Positions 9,187 through 17,785 of a stretch of DNA of 64,000 nucleotides are shown here, in pieces. The position numbers and the translations under genes were made by a program. Position 1 is the stretch's first letter. The number at the start of each line of letters is the position of its first letter. Under the pieces are notes generated by a model, which was given only the letters and a program-made list of their open reading frames with translations, searched no databases and was not told the DNA's origin. The stretch comes from Nonomuraea candida (GTDB taxonomy: Bacteria > Actinomycetota > Actinomycetes > Streptosporangiales > Streptosporangiaceae): contig NZ_JOAG01000003.1 in the NCBI RefSeq assembly GCF_000725485.1, positions 323,018-387,017 of the forward strand, written 5' to 3'.

Positions 9187-9558
9187 TTACGGGCGCACCA
9201 GGCAGAACGGGTGGCCCGCCGGGTCGAGGAACACCCGGAAGTCGTCGTCCTCGCTCGGCTGGTGCTCGTGCTTGACCGCGCCGATCTTGATCACCTCCCG
9301 CTCGCCCTCGTCCAGGTCGGCCACGGCCAGGTCGAGGTGGAGCTGCTGGGGATGTTCCGGGTCGGGCCACCGCGGCGGCCGGAAGTCGGGGGCGAGCTGG
9401 AAGGCCAGCCGCTTGGGTGAGCCGCCGTCGCTGACCACCACCCAGCCGTCCTCGACCGAGGTGATCGGCCAGCCGAGGAGCTGGGAGTAGAACTCCGCCA
9501 GGGCTTGAGGATCTGGGCAATCAAGCACGATGGTCTCGAACTCGGCGATTCCGGCCAT
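9187..9558 (-). CDS. VOC-family (glyoxalase/bleomycin-resistance fold) protein
   Basis: A 123-residue single-unit protein with the beta-alpha-beta-beta-beta pattern repeated twice. The first half has VLDCPDPQALAEFYSQLLGW, the second LDLAVADLDEGE followed by VFLDPAGHPFCLV, the usual C-terminal VOC signature. Likely metal-ligand positions are E15 or H78 (LHLDL) and the C-terminal acidic strand. Family members are glyoxalases, dioxygenases or antibiotic-binding proteins; the ligand here is unknown. The ATG at 9558 is chosen over one nine codons upstream because it aligns with family starts. The divergent thioredoxin-like gene begins 26 bp away. Confidence 0.82.
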   Translation of the reverse strand: MAGIAEFETIVLDCPDPQALAEFYSQLLGWPITSVEDGWVVVSDGGSPKRLAFQLAPDFRPPRWPDPEHPQQLHLDLAVADLDEGEREVIKIGAVKHEHQPSEDDDFRVFLDPAGHPFCLVRP

Positions 9559-9584
9559 CAGTTTTCCGCCTCTCTCACGCGACA

Positions 9585-10160
9585 ATGGATGCCATGGCTG
9601 CCAATTCGTTCATGGTTCCGCTCGGCACTCCCGCGCCCCCGTTCGACCTGACCGCCATCAACGGCGGCAGCGTCTCGCTCGACGACCTCAAGGACTCTCC
9701 CGCCACGCTCGTGGTGTTCCTGTCGAACCACTGCCCCTACGTACGCCACATCGAAGCCGGGCTCGGCACCCTGGCCAAGGACTACGGCGCGCGGGTGTCG
9801 ATCGTCGCCATCTGCAGCAACGACAGCGTGAACTACCCCGACGACGACCCCACACACCTCGCCGAACAGGCGCGCAGGGCGGGGTTCACGTTCCCGTACC
9901 TGCTGGACGACACGCAGGAGGTGGCCAAGGCGTACCGGGCGGCCTGCACGCCGGACCTCTTCCTGTACGACGCCCAGCTCCGGCTCGTCTACCGGGGCGA
10001 GTTCGACGGCGCCAGGCCGGGCAACAACGTGCCGGTGACCGGCGCGTCCGTACGCGCAGCCATCGACGCGCTGCTGGAGGGGGAGCCGGTGCCGCGGGAG
10101 CAGCATCCGGCGCTCGGCTGCGGCATCAAGTGGAAGCCGGGCAACGAACCCGCCCCCTGA
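9585..10160 (+). CDS. thioredoxin-fold (redoxin/AhpC-TSA-like) protein
   Basis: A 191-residue thioredoxin-fold protein. The thioredoxin start VPLGTPAPPFDLTAINGGSVSL is followed by VVFLSNHCPYVRHIE, with a single cysteine (C50) in place of a CxxC pair, a mark of the NHCPYV subfamily seen with redoxin domains. The cis-proline strand is near ACTPDLFLYD (Thr-Pro), and the C-terminal half has VPREQHPALGCGIKWK with a further cysteine. Likely a cytoplasmic thiol peroxidase or reductase; the reaction is not proven. The start may be the ATG at 9585 or at 9594. The stop codon lies inside the first unit of a 27-bp tandem array. Confidence 0.85.
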   Translation: MDAMAANSFMVPLGTPAPPFDLTAINGGSVSLDDLKDSPATLVVFLSNHCPYVRHIEAGLGTLAKDYGARVSIVAICSNDSVNYPDDDPTHLAEQARRAGFTFPYLLDDTQEVAKAYRAACTPDLFLYDAQLRLVYRGEFDGARPGNNVPVTGASVRAAIDALLEGEPVPREQHPALGCGIKWKPGNEPAP

Positions 10161-10243
10161 CCGCCGGGCAGGGAACCCACCCTCCGATCGCACGGGCGAC
10201 GAACCCATCCCCTACCGCCGGGCAAGGAACCCGCCTCCTGACC
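10136..10243. repeat. 27-bp tandem array, four units, starting inside the thioredoxin-like gene
   Basis: Four units begin at 10136, 10163, 10190 and 10217, with consensus near GCCGGGCAAGGAACCCGCCC. The stop codon TGA (10158-10160) is in unit 1, and unit 4 keeps the same TGA. The units have drifted apart, which implies an old slippage expansion. Confidence 0.85.
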
Positions 10244-10280
10244 ACCGCCCCACCCGATCAGCCGTCCGGGCACCCCGAAT

Positions 10281-10340
10281 CCCGGCGGCTTCCGGCCGTT
10301 TCCGGCGGCTTCCGGCGGCTTCCGGCGGCTTCCGGCGGCG
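10281..10340. repeat. 10-bp tandem array, six units
   Basis: Six near-identical decamers of TCCGGCGGCT, between the 27-bp array and the 16-bp array, in the gap of two convergent genes. The decamer TTCCGGCGGC can pair with nothing obvious nearby; the array looks like a simple repeat. Confidence 0.85.
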
Positions 10341-10380
10341 TGGACCAAGGCTGGCGCCGCCGGGCCCGGGGGCGGCGGTG

Positions 10381-10444
10381 GGCTCGGGTGGCGGTGGGCT
10401 CGGGTGGCGGTGGGCTCAGGTGGCGGTGGGCTCAGGTGGCGGCG
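10381..10444. repeat. 16-bp tandem array, four units, overlapping a gene 3' end
   Basis: Units at 10381, 10397, 10413 and 10429 with consensus GGCTCRGGTGGCGGTG. The stop codon of the minus-strand gene (10432-10434) lies in the last unit, and unit 3 carries the same triplet. Confidence 0.85.
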
Positions 10445-10773
10445 GTGGAGTCGGTGGCAGGGGTGGCGGCGGCGATGGCGGCCGGCAGGGCGAGCAGCAG
10501 CTCGTGCGGCTCGCCCCCTTCCCAGTGCCGGATCAGCTTGGTGCCCGCCTCCCCCGGGTCGAACTGCTCGCATCCGAGCGGGCCGAAGCAGCCGGCCTGG
10601 TCGAGCATGAGGATGAGCGGATCGTCCTCGGGGAGGCCGGCCGCGTACGCGGCGGTGTCGAGGAGGGCCAGGGCGCACTTGGCGTTGCGGCCGTCGTCCC
10701 TGGACTCCACGCGATCAAGACGGCGCCGGGCCTGGGCGCGGAGATACACGGCGAGCGATTCGGACCTACTCAC
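10432..10773 (-). CDS. small hypothetical protein
   Basis: A 113-residue protein I do not recognise. It starts with a basic helix (SLAVYLRAQARRRLDRVES) followed by AKCALALLDTAAYAAGLPEDDPLILMLDQAGCFG and a mixed region ending in an alanine-rich tail. Codon use is strongly G/C in third positions and the composition is that of a soluble helical protein, which supports it being real. The alanine/threonine tail is encoded partly by the 16-bp repeat array. It is upstream of and divergent from the carbonic anhydrase gene. No function is proposed. Confidence 0.6.
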   Translation of the reverse strand: MSRSESLAVYLRAQARRRLDRVESRDDGRNAKCALALLDTAAYAAGLPEDDPLILMLDQAGCFGPLGCEQFDPGEAGTKLIRHWEGGEPHELLLALPAAIAAATPATDSTAAT

Positions 10774-10910
10774 GACAACCTTCTTGGATCACGTACACAG
10801 GGCTACGACATCATCACCCAAGGTGAACGGTTTTCGTGGGAGGTTTGCCAACTCCAGCCTGTCGCCACCCCGCACTCTTGAGATCTGGGGCATGAGGAAT
10901 CATTTGTGCC

Positions 10911-11405
10911 ATGAGTGAGTTCGACGACCTGTACGCCGCCAACGCGAAGTTCGCCGAGACCTTCGGCAACTCCGGCCTCACCGGCCGCGCAGCCCGCGGG
11001 CTCGCCGTCGTGACCTGCATGGATTCCCGGATCGACCCGCTGGGGCTGCTCGGGCTGAAGCCCGGCGACGCCAAGATCCTGCGCAACGCCGGCGCGCGGG
11101 TGACCGACGACGTGCTCCGTACGCTGGTGCTGGCCGTCGTCCTGCTGGGGGTGGAGCGGGTGCTGGTCATGCCGCACACGGACTGCGGGATGGCGAAGGT
11201 GTCGGACGCGGACGTGCACGTGCTTGCCGCCGAACGTGGCGTGGACACGCGCAGCCTGGAGTTCCACACGGTGCCGGACCAGGAGGAGGCGCTCAAGCAC
11301 GACCTGACCCGCATCAGGACGTTCCCCTTCCTGCCGCAGGGGATGCCGGTGGCCGGCGCGATCTACGACGTCCACACGGGCCGCCTGGCCCCCACCGCGT
11401 ACTGA
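10911..11405 (+). CDS. beta-class carbonic anhydrase
   Basis: A 164-residue enzyme that interconverts CO2 and bicarbonate in the cytoplasm. The zinc ligands are C36 in VVTCMDSRID with the Asp38/Arg40 dyad, and H89 and C92 in MPHTDCGM. This is the short actinobacterial form that ends in GAIYDVHTGRL. The ATG at 10911 gives the family's usual N-terminus (SEFDDLYAANAKFAE). Bicarbonate supply for carboxylases is its probable job. A hairpin terminator follows 14 bp after the stop. Confidence 0.93.
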   Translation: MSEFDDLYAANAKFAETFGNSGLTGRAARGLAVVTCMDSRIDPLGLLGLKPGDAKILRNAGARVTDDVLRTLVLAVVLLGVERVLVMPHTDCGMAKVSDADVHVLAAERGVDTRSLEFHTVPDQEEALKHDLTRIRTFPFLPQGMPVAGAIYDVHTGRLAPTAY

Positions 11406-11418
11406 CCCGAGGACCCGC

Positions 11419-11455
11419 AGGCGACCCGGGCCGCCCGCCTCCGGCCGGGTCGCCT
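11419..11455 (+). terminator. terminator after carbonic anhydrase gene
   Basis: An 11-bp perfect stem, AGGCGACCCGG (11419-11429) with 11445-11455, and a 15-nt loop, 14 bp after the stop codon. No U-tract. Confidence 0.6.
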
Positions 11456-11458
11456 CAC

Positions 11459-11515
11459 CAGCCCCCGACCAGCCCCCGGCCAGCCCCCGGCCAGCCCCCG
11501 GCCAGCCCCCGGCCA
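11459..11515. repeat. 11-bp tandem array (CAGCCCCCGGC), five units
   Basis: About five near-perfect undecamers directly after the terminator. Simple tandem repeat. Confidence 0.8.
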
Positions 11516-12048
11516 GGCCCTTGCCCGCGGCCACCTCCGACCGGCTTTCCCGGCCTGGCCGTTCCCATGGGCACCGAGCCGCGCGCCCTGAGACGCCCTC
11601 AGAGGCGGGAAAGGGTCGCGAGGGGTGTCGTGGGACCCCAGGGGACAGCCGCAGCCTCCCAGGGGCCCCAGAAGGCCCCTGTGACCGCCAGGCGCGGCGG
11701 AACCCCGGCCCCGGGCGATCACCACCGGGCCGCAGGCGCATGGAAGGCCCTATCGGCGAGGGTGGCCGGTGCCGTTTCAGAGCAGCACCGACCCCGGTAG
11801 CGCCCTGCGCGGCCCGGTCCCGCGCGTAAACCGGCCCCAGGTGGAGCCGATCACCGCGGCACGAACCCGCGCGAAACCAGCCCCGGCCCCAGCCGGTCAG
11901 GCACGGGAACGATCCCGCACGGACCGGTCAGGCACGGAGACACCCGAGCCCATCAGGCGAGGAACCGCCCCTCGCCGGAGCCGGCGAGCCGCCGAGCCGA
12001 TCCCGCGCGGGACCGGCCGGACGACGAGCCGGCCCCGGGCGGAGGCGG
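11516..12048. other. intergenic region between carbonic anhydrase and parE
   Basis: Open frames here read as arginine/proline-rich low-complexity sequence without plausible starts. I see no gene. The part next to parE (11870-12045) is a degenerate repetition of segments such as ACCGGTCAGGCACGG and looks like decayed repeats. Confidence 0.5.
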
Positions 12049-14115
12049 TCAGGCGTCGATGTGGTCGCGGTCCACCTCGGCCGCGCTGTTGACGATGAAC
12101 TCCCGTCGCGGCGCGACCTCGCTGCCCATCAGCAGGTTGAAGATCCCGTCGGCCGCCTCGGCGTCCTCGATGCGCACCCGGCGCAGGATGCGGTGGCGCG
12201 GGTCCATCGTCGTCTCGGCGAGCTGGTCGGCGTCCATCTCGCCCAGACCCTTGTAGCGCTGCACCGGGTCCTTCCAGCGCTTGCCCCGCCGCTCCAGGTC
12301 GCGCAGCACCTTCTGCAGCTCCGCGTCGGAGTAGCAGTAGATGTACTTGTCCTTGCCCCGGCCGGGGTTGCTGAGCTCGATGCGGTGCAGCGGCGGCACG
12401 GCGGCGAAGACGCGCCCGGCCTCCACCATGGGCCGCATGTAGCGGTGGAAGAGGGTCAGCAGCAGGCAGCGGATGTGGGCGCCGTCCACGTCGGCGTCGG
12501 CCATGAGGATGACCTTGCCGTAGCGGGCGGCCTCGATGTCGAACGAGCGGCCGGAGCCGGCGCCGACGACCTGGATGATCGCGGCGCACTCGGCGTTCTT
12601 GAGCATGTCGCTCACGGACGCCTTCTGCACGTTGAGGATCTTGCCGCGGATCGGCAGCAGGGCCTGGAACTCCGAGTCGCGCGCCAGCTTGGCGGTGCCC
12701 AGCGCGGAGTCTCCCTCGACGATGAACAGCTCGCTGCGGTCGACGGCGTCACTGCGGCAGTCGACCAGCTTGGCCGGCAGCGCGGAGCTCTCCAGCGCGC
12801 TCTTGCGGCGCTGGTTGTCGCGGTGCTCGCGGGCCGCGATGCGGGCCTTCGCGGCGGCGACGATCTTCTCCAGCACCGCCCGCAGCGGCTGCTTGTAGCC
12901 GCGCGGCGGGTTGGCGAACAGCTCCTTGAGCTCGCGCGAGACCACGTGGGAGACGATGCGGGTGGCCGCGGAGGTGCCGAGCACCTCCTTGGTCTGCCCC
13001 TCGAACTGCGGCTCGGGCACCCTGACCGTCACGACGCCGGTGAGGCCCTCGGAGATGTCGTCCTTGGTGACGGGGTCGTCGCCGTTCTTCAGCAGGCGGG
13101 TCTCGCGCAGCAGCTCGTTGATCGTGCGGACGAGGCCGCGCTCGAACCCGCTCACGTGCGTGCCGCCCTTGGGCGTGGCGATCACGTTGACGAACGAGCG
13201 CACGGTGGACTCGTAGCCCTTGCCCCACCGGATCGCCACGTCGACGCTGAGCTCGCGCTGCACCTCGGTGGGCGTCATGTGGCCCTGGTCGTCGAGGACC
13301 GGCACGGTCTCGTGGAAGTGGCCGACGCCCTGGAGTCGCAGCACGTCGCAGACGGGCTCGTCGCGGGCGAGGAACTCGGTGAACTCGGAGATGCCGCCCT
13401 CGAAGCGGAACTCCTCCTCCACGCGCTCCTCGTGCCGGCTGTCGTAGACGGCCAGGGTCAGGCCGGGCACCAGGAACGCGGTCTGCCGCAGGCGCACGTG
13501 GATCTCGTCGAGCGAGACCTCGGCGTCGGGCAGGAAGATCTGCTTGTCGGCCCAGAAGCGCACGCGGGTGCCGGTCGGGTTTCTGGGCTGCTTGGCGCCG
13601 ACGCGCAGGCCGGACTTCTTCTTGAACTTGGCCGTCGGCCCCTCGCCGTCGAAGACGCCGGGGACGCCGCGGCGGAAGCTGATCTCGTGTACGAGGCCGT
13701 CGCGGTCGACCTCCACGTCGACGCGCGCCGACAGGGCGTTGACCACGGAGGCGCCCACGCCGTGCAGGCCGCCGGAGGCGCCGTAGGAGCCGCCGCCGAA
13801 CTTGCCGCCCGCGTGGAGCTTGGTGTAGACGAGCTCGACGCCCGCCAGCCCCGACTTGGGCTCGATGTCGACCGGGATGCCCCGGCCGTTGTCGCGCACC
13901 TCGATGGACCCGTCGGGGTAGAGCTCGACCTCGATCCGGTCGCAGTGCCCCGCCAGCGCCTCGTCCACGCCGTTGTCGACGATCTCCCAGAGGCAGTGCA
14001 TGAGGCCGCGACTGTCGGTGGACCCGATGTACATGCCCGGGCGTTTGCGAACTGCCTCGAGGCCCTCAAGCACCGACAGGTGACGAGCCGTGTAACCCGC
14101 CTCCACTAGCGTCAC
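12049..14115 (-). CDS. parE: DNA topoisomerase IV subunit B
   Basis: A 688-residue ATPase subunit of a type IIA topoisomerase. The GHKL domain shows EIVDNGVDEAL, DNGRGIPVD and SGGLHGVGASVVNALS (ATP lid). The transducer follows, then the TOPRIM domain with E467 in EGDSALG and DADVDGAH near 540 for magnesium. The C-terminus has QRYKGLGEMD. TARHLSVLEGLEAVRKRPGMYIGSTDSRGLMHCLWE is the usual ParE-type N-terminus of actinobacteria and separates it from GyrB. The start is a GTG at 14115 with GGAG five bases upstream. It pairs with parC at 6547, transcribed toward it. A LexA-like site lies just upstream. Confidence 0.93.
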   Translation of the reverse strand: MTLVEAGYTARHLSVLEGLEAVRKRPGMYIGSTDSRGLMHCLWEIVDNGVDEALAGHCDRIEVELYPDGSIEVRDNGRGIPVDIEPKSGLAGVELVYTKLHAGGKFGGGSYGASGGLHGVGASVVNALSARVDVEVDRDGLVHEISFRRGVPGVFDGEGPTAKFKKKSGLRVGAKQPRNPTGTRVRFWADKQIFLPDAEVSLDEIHVRLRQTAFLVPGLTLAVYDSRHEERVEEEFRFEGGISEFTEFLARDEPVCDVLRLQGVGHFHETVPVLDDQGHMTPTEVQRELSVDVAIRWGKGYESTVRSFVNVIATPKGGTHVSGFERGLVRTINELLRETRLLKNGDDPVTKDDISEGLTGVVTVRVPEPQFEGQTKEVLGTSAATRIVSHVVSRELKELFANPPRGYKQPLRAVLEKIVAAAKARIAAREHRDNQRRKSALESSALPAKLVDCRSDAVDRSELFIVEGDSALGTAKLARDSEFQALLPIRGKILNVQKASVSDMLKNAECAAIIQVVGAGSGRSFDIEAARYGKVILMADADVDGAHIRCLLLTLFHRYMRPMVEAGRVFAAVPPLHRIELSNPGRGKDKYIYCYSDAELQKVLRDLERRGKRWKDPVQRYKGLGEMDADQLAETTMDPRHRILRRVRIEDAEAADGIFNLLMGSEVAPRREFIVNSAAEVDRDHIDA

Positions 14116-14362
14116 TCCAGCTCCCCTGGTCTAGGCATCGAACACGTGTGCGTAGCCTACCGTTCTTCCCGGAGGCGCGCGTACAAGCTTGCCATGGCGG
14201 CACGTTTGCCGTTACCAACCGGCTGATCGTCATTACTTGGGGACACATTCCGCTCTGGGCGTAGAGAGCCGGCGGTTGGGAAGCTCCAGGTCCGGTTAGA
14301 TGTTGTTCCAAGTGACTGACGCCAGATCCTCGCTTCGGCGGGGGTGACCCGAAAGGCGATAC

Positions 14363-14593
14363 GTGACTGGAGCTCTCGCCCCCGTTAAGCCGCTGACGGC
14401 CCTCGACCGCTGCGACCGCTGCGGTGCCCAGGCCTACATTCGCGCGACCCTGCCCGTGGGTGGGGAGTTGCTGTTCTGCGCCCACCATGGGCGTCAGCAC
14501 ATCGCAGCGTTGCGCGAAAAGGGCGCCGACATCCTGGACGAGTCGGCTCGCCTCAGCGAAACCCCTTCCATTGCCCCCAACGACGAGCGCTGA
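14363..14593 (+). CDS. DUF7455-family small zinc-binding-like protein
   Basis: A 76-residue conserved actinobacterial protein. Residues C17 and C20 (DRCDRCGAQAYIRATLP) and C39-A-H41-H42 (LLFCAHHGRQH) form a likely zinc site. Its position divergent from a topoisomerase subunit gene and near the primary sigma gene is typical for actinomycetes. The function is unknown. It starts at a GTG with AAAGGCG upstream. A strong hairpin terminator follows 42 bp after the stop. Confidence 0.85.
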   Translation: MTGALAPVKPLTALDRCDRCGAQAYIRATLPVGGELLFCAHHGRQHIAALREKGADILDESARLSETPSIAPNDER

Positions 14594-14635
14594 CCGGCGC
14601 TGGTCGTGATGAGATAACCACATATTGCACGATCA

Positions 14636-14670
14636 GAACGGCGACCCCGGACTCCCCGGGGTCGCCGTTC
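14636..14670 (+). terminator. strong hairpin terminator after the DUF7455 gene
   Basis: Perfect 15-bp stem, GAACGGCGACCCCGG (14636-14650) with 14656-14670, loop of 5 nt. The right arm runs directly into the first unit of a 32-33-bp tandem array. Confidence 0.85.
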
Positions 14671-14820
14671 TGCGTTCACCCCCACCCCTCCGGGCCGCCG
14701 TCCTGCGTTCACCCTCGCCCTCCGGGCCGCCGTCCTGCGTTCACCCTCGCCCTCCGGGCCGCCGTCCTGCGTTCACCCCCACCCCTCCGGGCCGCCGTCC
14801 TGTGCCCGTCTTCATCCCTC
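14664..14820. repeat. 32-33-bp tandem array, five units
   Basis: Units start with TGCGTTCACC at 14671, 14704, 14736 and 14768, with a fifth, degenerate one at 14801. Consensus CCGCCGTCCTGCGTTCACCC followed by a C-rich half. There are no unique spacers, so it is not a CRISPR array. Confidence 0.85.
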
Positions 14821-15145
14821 CGCCCAGGGGTGGATCCGAGCCCGAGATCCCGCGGCTTTCCTCCGTTCAACCCGCCCCGGATGAGCGGGAATCCGATTCT
14901 GCGAGCTCCCACTTGGGCGATTCCCCCCTCATCAGCCCCAGACCAGGACAACTCCCCCTCCCGATCCGTCACCCCACCGACGCGACCGCGTTCGCGGCGA
15001 CGGGCGCGACGGGCCGGCAACCTGCGCCACTGGGGCCATTGCCGCCGACTGAAGTCATCGAAGTCGCCGAAGTCGCCGGACTCGCCGGCGGGTCCGGACA
15101 GGGCGTGGACCAGGGCGCTGGCCAGGGCGAATAGGGTAAGGGGCT

Positions 15146-15892
15146 GTGTTGATCCTGTTGCCGCCGTCCGAAGGCAAGGCGTCGCAGGGCAGCGGTCCCC
15201 CTGTGGGCGAGCTGTCCTTCCCCGTCCTCGACAAGTCCCGCAAGCGGGTGCTGAACGCGCTCGTCCGGGCGTCCAAGCGCCGCGACGCGCTCGACGTGCT
15301 GGGCCTGACGCCGGGGCTGGCGGGTGAGCTGGCCAAGAACGTGGCACTGAAGACCGCCCCCACACTTCCCGCCGCCGAGCTCTACACCGGCGTGCTCTAC
15401 GACAACCTGGGCCTGGACACCTTGGACGAGGAGTCGAGGAAGCGGGCGGAGGAGTCGTTGCTGATCTTCTCGGGCCTGTGGGGTGTGGTGAAGATCACAG
15501 ACTGGATCCCGCCGTACCGGCTCTCGATGGGCGTCAATCTCCAGCCGCTCGGCGGGCTGGCCGCGTTCTGGCGCCCGCAGATCAGCAAAGAGCTGGACCG
15601 GGTGCCGGGGCTGGTGGTGGATCTGCGTTCGGCGACGTACGCGGGGGCCTGGCAGCCGGGCGAGCGCTCGGTGACAGTACGCGTCTTCAGGGACGGCAAG
15701 GTCGTCAGCCACATGGCCAAGGCGACCCGGGGCGAGATCGCCCGCGCCCTGCTCAGGCAGGACACGGCACCTTCCGCCCCCGACGAACTGGCCAAGATCC
15801 TCGACACCCTCGGCTACACCGTCACCCTGACCGAACCACCCCGCCCCACCCGCCCCTGGACCCTGGACGTCCACGTCACCGACCCCACCTGA
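15146..15892 (+). CDS. yaaA: YaaA-family peroxide stress protein
   Basis: A 248-residue DUF328 protein. It opens with LILLPPSEGKA, the family signature, and has LYTGVLYDNLGL, FSGLWGVVKITDWIPPYRLSM and WRPQISKEL in the expected order. E. coli YaaA binds DNA and lowers free iron during H2O2 stress; an equal role here is inferred. The start is a GTG that gives the canonical N-terminus, with TAAGGGG upstream. The gene converges on the sigma factor gene across a large hairpin. Confidence 0.88.
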   Translation: MLILLPPSEGKASQGSGPPVGELSFPVLDKSRKRVLNALVRASKRRDALDVLGLTPGLAGELAKNVALKTAPTLPAAELYTGVLYDNLGLDTLDEESRKRAEESLLIFSGLWGVVKITDWIPPYRLSMGVNLQPLGGLAAFWRPQISKELDRVPGLVVDLRSATYAGAWQPGERSVTVRVFRDGKVVSHMAKATRGEIARALLRQDTAPSAPDELAKILDTLGYTVTLTEPPRPTRPWTLDVHVTDPT

Positions 15893-16030
15893 CCCCGATC
15901 CGGCACCCGCCCGTGCCAGGCGCCCCGTGCCGCGATCCACATCGCCACCCTGTGCCCGATGCCCACGAAAACCAGGCGCCCGGCAGCCGCGCCCCTGGAC
16001 GTCGGGCCTCCGGACGCAGGGACCCCGGAA

Positions 16031-16076
16031 ACGTCTCACGCCCCGCCGGTGAGTAACCGGCGGGGCGTGGAGACGT
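16031..16076. terminator. long hairpin terminator between yaaA and the sigma gene
   Basis: Left arm 16031-16049 and right arm 16057-16076 pair over 19 bp with one bulged G, loop TGAGTAA. It lies 138 bp after yaaA and 50 bp after the sigma gene stop, so it can act on both. Confidence 0.85.
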
Positions 16077-16090
16077 GCGTGGTGCGGCCA

Positions 16091-16110
16091 GGGCCCTCGC
16101 GGGAGGGCCC
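16091..16110 (-). terminator. small hairpin next to the sigma gene stop
   Basis: GGGCCCTC and GAGGGCCC form an 8-bp stem with loop GCGG, 16 bp beyond the sigma gene stop codon. A probable first terminator for that gene. Confidence 0.55.
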
Positions 16111-16126
16111 AGGGCCTCGGCCCGGG

Positions 16127-17785
16127 TCAGTCCAGGTAGTCGCGCAGGACCTGGGACCGGGACGGGTGGCGCAGCTTGGACATGGTCTTCGACTCGATCT
16201 GGCGGATGCGCTCACGGGTGACCCCGTAAACCTTGCCGATCTCGTCGAGGGTCTTCGGCTGACCGTCGGTGAGCCCGAAGCGCATCGACACGACGCCCGC
16301 CTCCCGCTCCGACAACGTGTCGAGAACGGAGTGCAACTGCTCCTGCAGCAGCGTGAAGCTGACGGCGTCGGCCGGGACGATGGCCTCGGAGTCCTCGATG
16401 AGGTCGCCGAACTCGCTGTCGCCCTCCTCACCCAGCGGGGTGTGGAGGGAAATGGGCTCGCGGCCGTATTTCTGGACCTCGACGACCTTCTCGGGCGTCA
16501 TGTCCAGCTCGCGGGCCAGCTCTTCCGGCGTGGGCTCGCGACCCAGGTCCTGCAGCATCTGCCGCTGGACGCGGGCCAGCTTGTTGATCACTTCGACCAT
16601 GTGGACCGGGATGCGGATGGTCCGCGCCTGGTCGGCCATGGCACGCGTGATCGCCTGCCGGATCCACCACGTGGCGTAGGTGGAGAACTTGTAGCCCTTG
16701 GTGTAGTCGAACTTCTCGACGGCCCTGATCAGGCCCAGGTTGCCTTCCTGGATCAGGTCGAGGAAGAGCATGCCGCGCCCGGTGTAGCGCTTGGCCAGCG
16801 AGACCACGAGCCGGAGGTTGGCCTCCAGCAGGTGGTTCTTGGCGCGGCGGCCGTCCTCGGCGATCCACTCCAGCTCGGCCTTGACGTCGACCGGCAGGCC
16901 GTCGGCCTCGCCGCCGCCGAGCTGCTCCTCGGCGAACAGGCCGGCCTCGATGCGCTTGGCCAGCTCGACCTCCTGCTCGGCGTTGAGCAGGGGGACCTTG
17001 CCGATCTGCTTGAGGTAGTCCTTCACCGGGTCGGCGGTGGCGCCGGCGGCGGCGACCTGCGCCACGGGCGCGTCGTCGTCGTCGTCGGAGAGGATGAGGA
17101 CCTCGTCCTCGCTCTTCTCCACCGCCGCGACGTCGGCGGCCTTGGGCTCGTCGTCGGAGTCGGCGTCGTCGTCGGAGTCGCCCTCGGCGTCGGCATCGTC
17201 CTCGGCGACGATGTCGTCGTCGACGTCGATGTCCTCGAGGTCCTCCAGCACCACGTCGCCGTCGAGCTCGAGGTCCTCGTCGTCGTCCGTCTCGCCCCGC
17301 GGGGCCTCGGGCGCCTTCGGCTTGGTCTCGGCAGGCCCAGCGTTCTTCTGCTCGGCCTTCTTGGCGGCGGCGGGAGCCGCGGCCTTCTTCGCCGCCGGGG
17401 CGGCCTTCTTGGCAGGGGCCGCCTTCTTGGCGGCCGGCTCGGCTTCAGCGGTGCCCACGACCGCGGTCACGGTCTCGGGCTGCTGCTCTTTGGCGGCCGC
17501 CGCCGTCTTGGTCTTGACGGGGGCGGCGGTGCGGCGCTTTGCTGGACCACGAGACTTCTTCGGCGCAGCCGAATCCGCGGCGGTCACCACCACGGTCACG
17601 CCCTCTTTGCTGAGGTTCCGCAAGAACGCGGCGGCGTGCGACATGGGGATGTCCGCCTCCTCGAAGGCCTGACGGACATCCTCAGACTCGAGGAAACCCT
17701 GCGAGCGCCCACGCTCGAGCAGTCGCTGAATGACGGGCTCGTTCAGCTCTTGTGGCTTCGAGCGAGTCGAACTTGCAGGCGACAC
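16127..17785 (-). CDS. sigA: principal RNA polymerase sigma factor (RpoD/HrdB type)
   Basis: A 552-residue primary sigma-70 factor that directs housekeeping transcription. Region 1.2 starts at [21 protein letters not shown]. Region 2 holds [19 protein letters not shown] and the -10-binding helix [17 protein letters not shown]. Regions 3 and 4 follow, ending in [21 protein letters not shown], which binds the -35 box. The N-terminal third is low-complexity: repeated [17 protein letters not shown], then about 70 mostly acidic residues ([28 protein letters not shown]). The GTG at 17785, with GAGAGG five bases upstream, is preferred over upstream starts because the sequence before it does not match family N-termini. 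It is monocistronic. Confidence 0.93.
   Translation of the reverse strand: MSPASSTRSKPQELNEPVIQRLLERGRSQGFLESEDVRQAFEEADIPMSHAAAFLRNLSKEGVTVVVTAADSAAPKKSRGPAKRRTAAPVKTKTAAAAKEQQPETVTAVVGTAEAEPAAKKAAPAKKAAPAAKKAAAPAAAKKAEQKNAGPAETKPKAPEAPRGETDDDEDLELDGDVVLEDLEDIDVDDDIVAEDDADAEGDSDDDADSDDEPKAADVAAVEKSEDEVLILSDDDDDAPVAQVAAAGATADPVKDYLKQIGKVPLLNAEQEVELAKRIEAGLFAEEQLGGGEADGLPVDVKAELEWIAEDGRRAKNHLLEANLRLVVSLAKRYTGRGMLFLDLIQEGNLGLIRAVEKFDYTKGYKFSTYATWWIRQAITRAMADQARTIRIPVHMVEVINKLARVQRQMLQDLGREPTPEELARELDMTPEKVVEVQKYGREPISLHTPLGEEGDSEFGDLIEDSEAIVPADAVSFTLLQEQLHSVLDTLSEREAGVVSMRFGLTDGQPKTLDEIGKVYGVTRERIRQIESKTMSKLRHPSRSQVLRDYLD

Noticed and set aside
12061..14109. Plus-strand frame antisense to parE
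   Set aside because: Shadow of a strongly supported gene.
10136..14820. Possible CRISPR arrays
   Set aside because: The repeats are tandem and lack unique spacers, and no cas genes are present.
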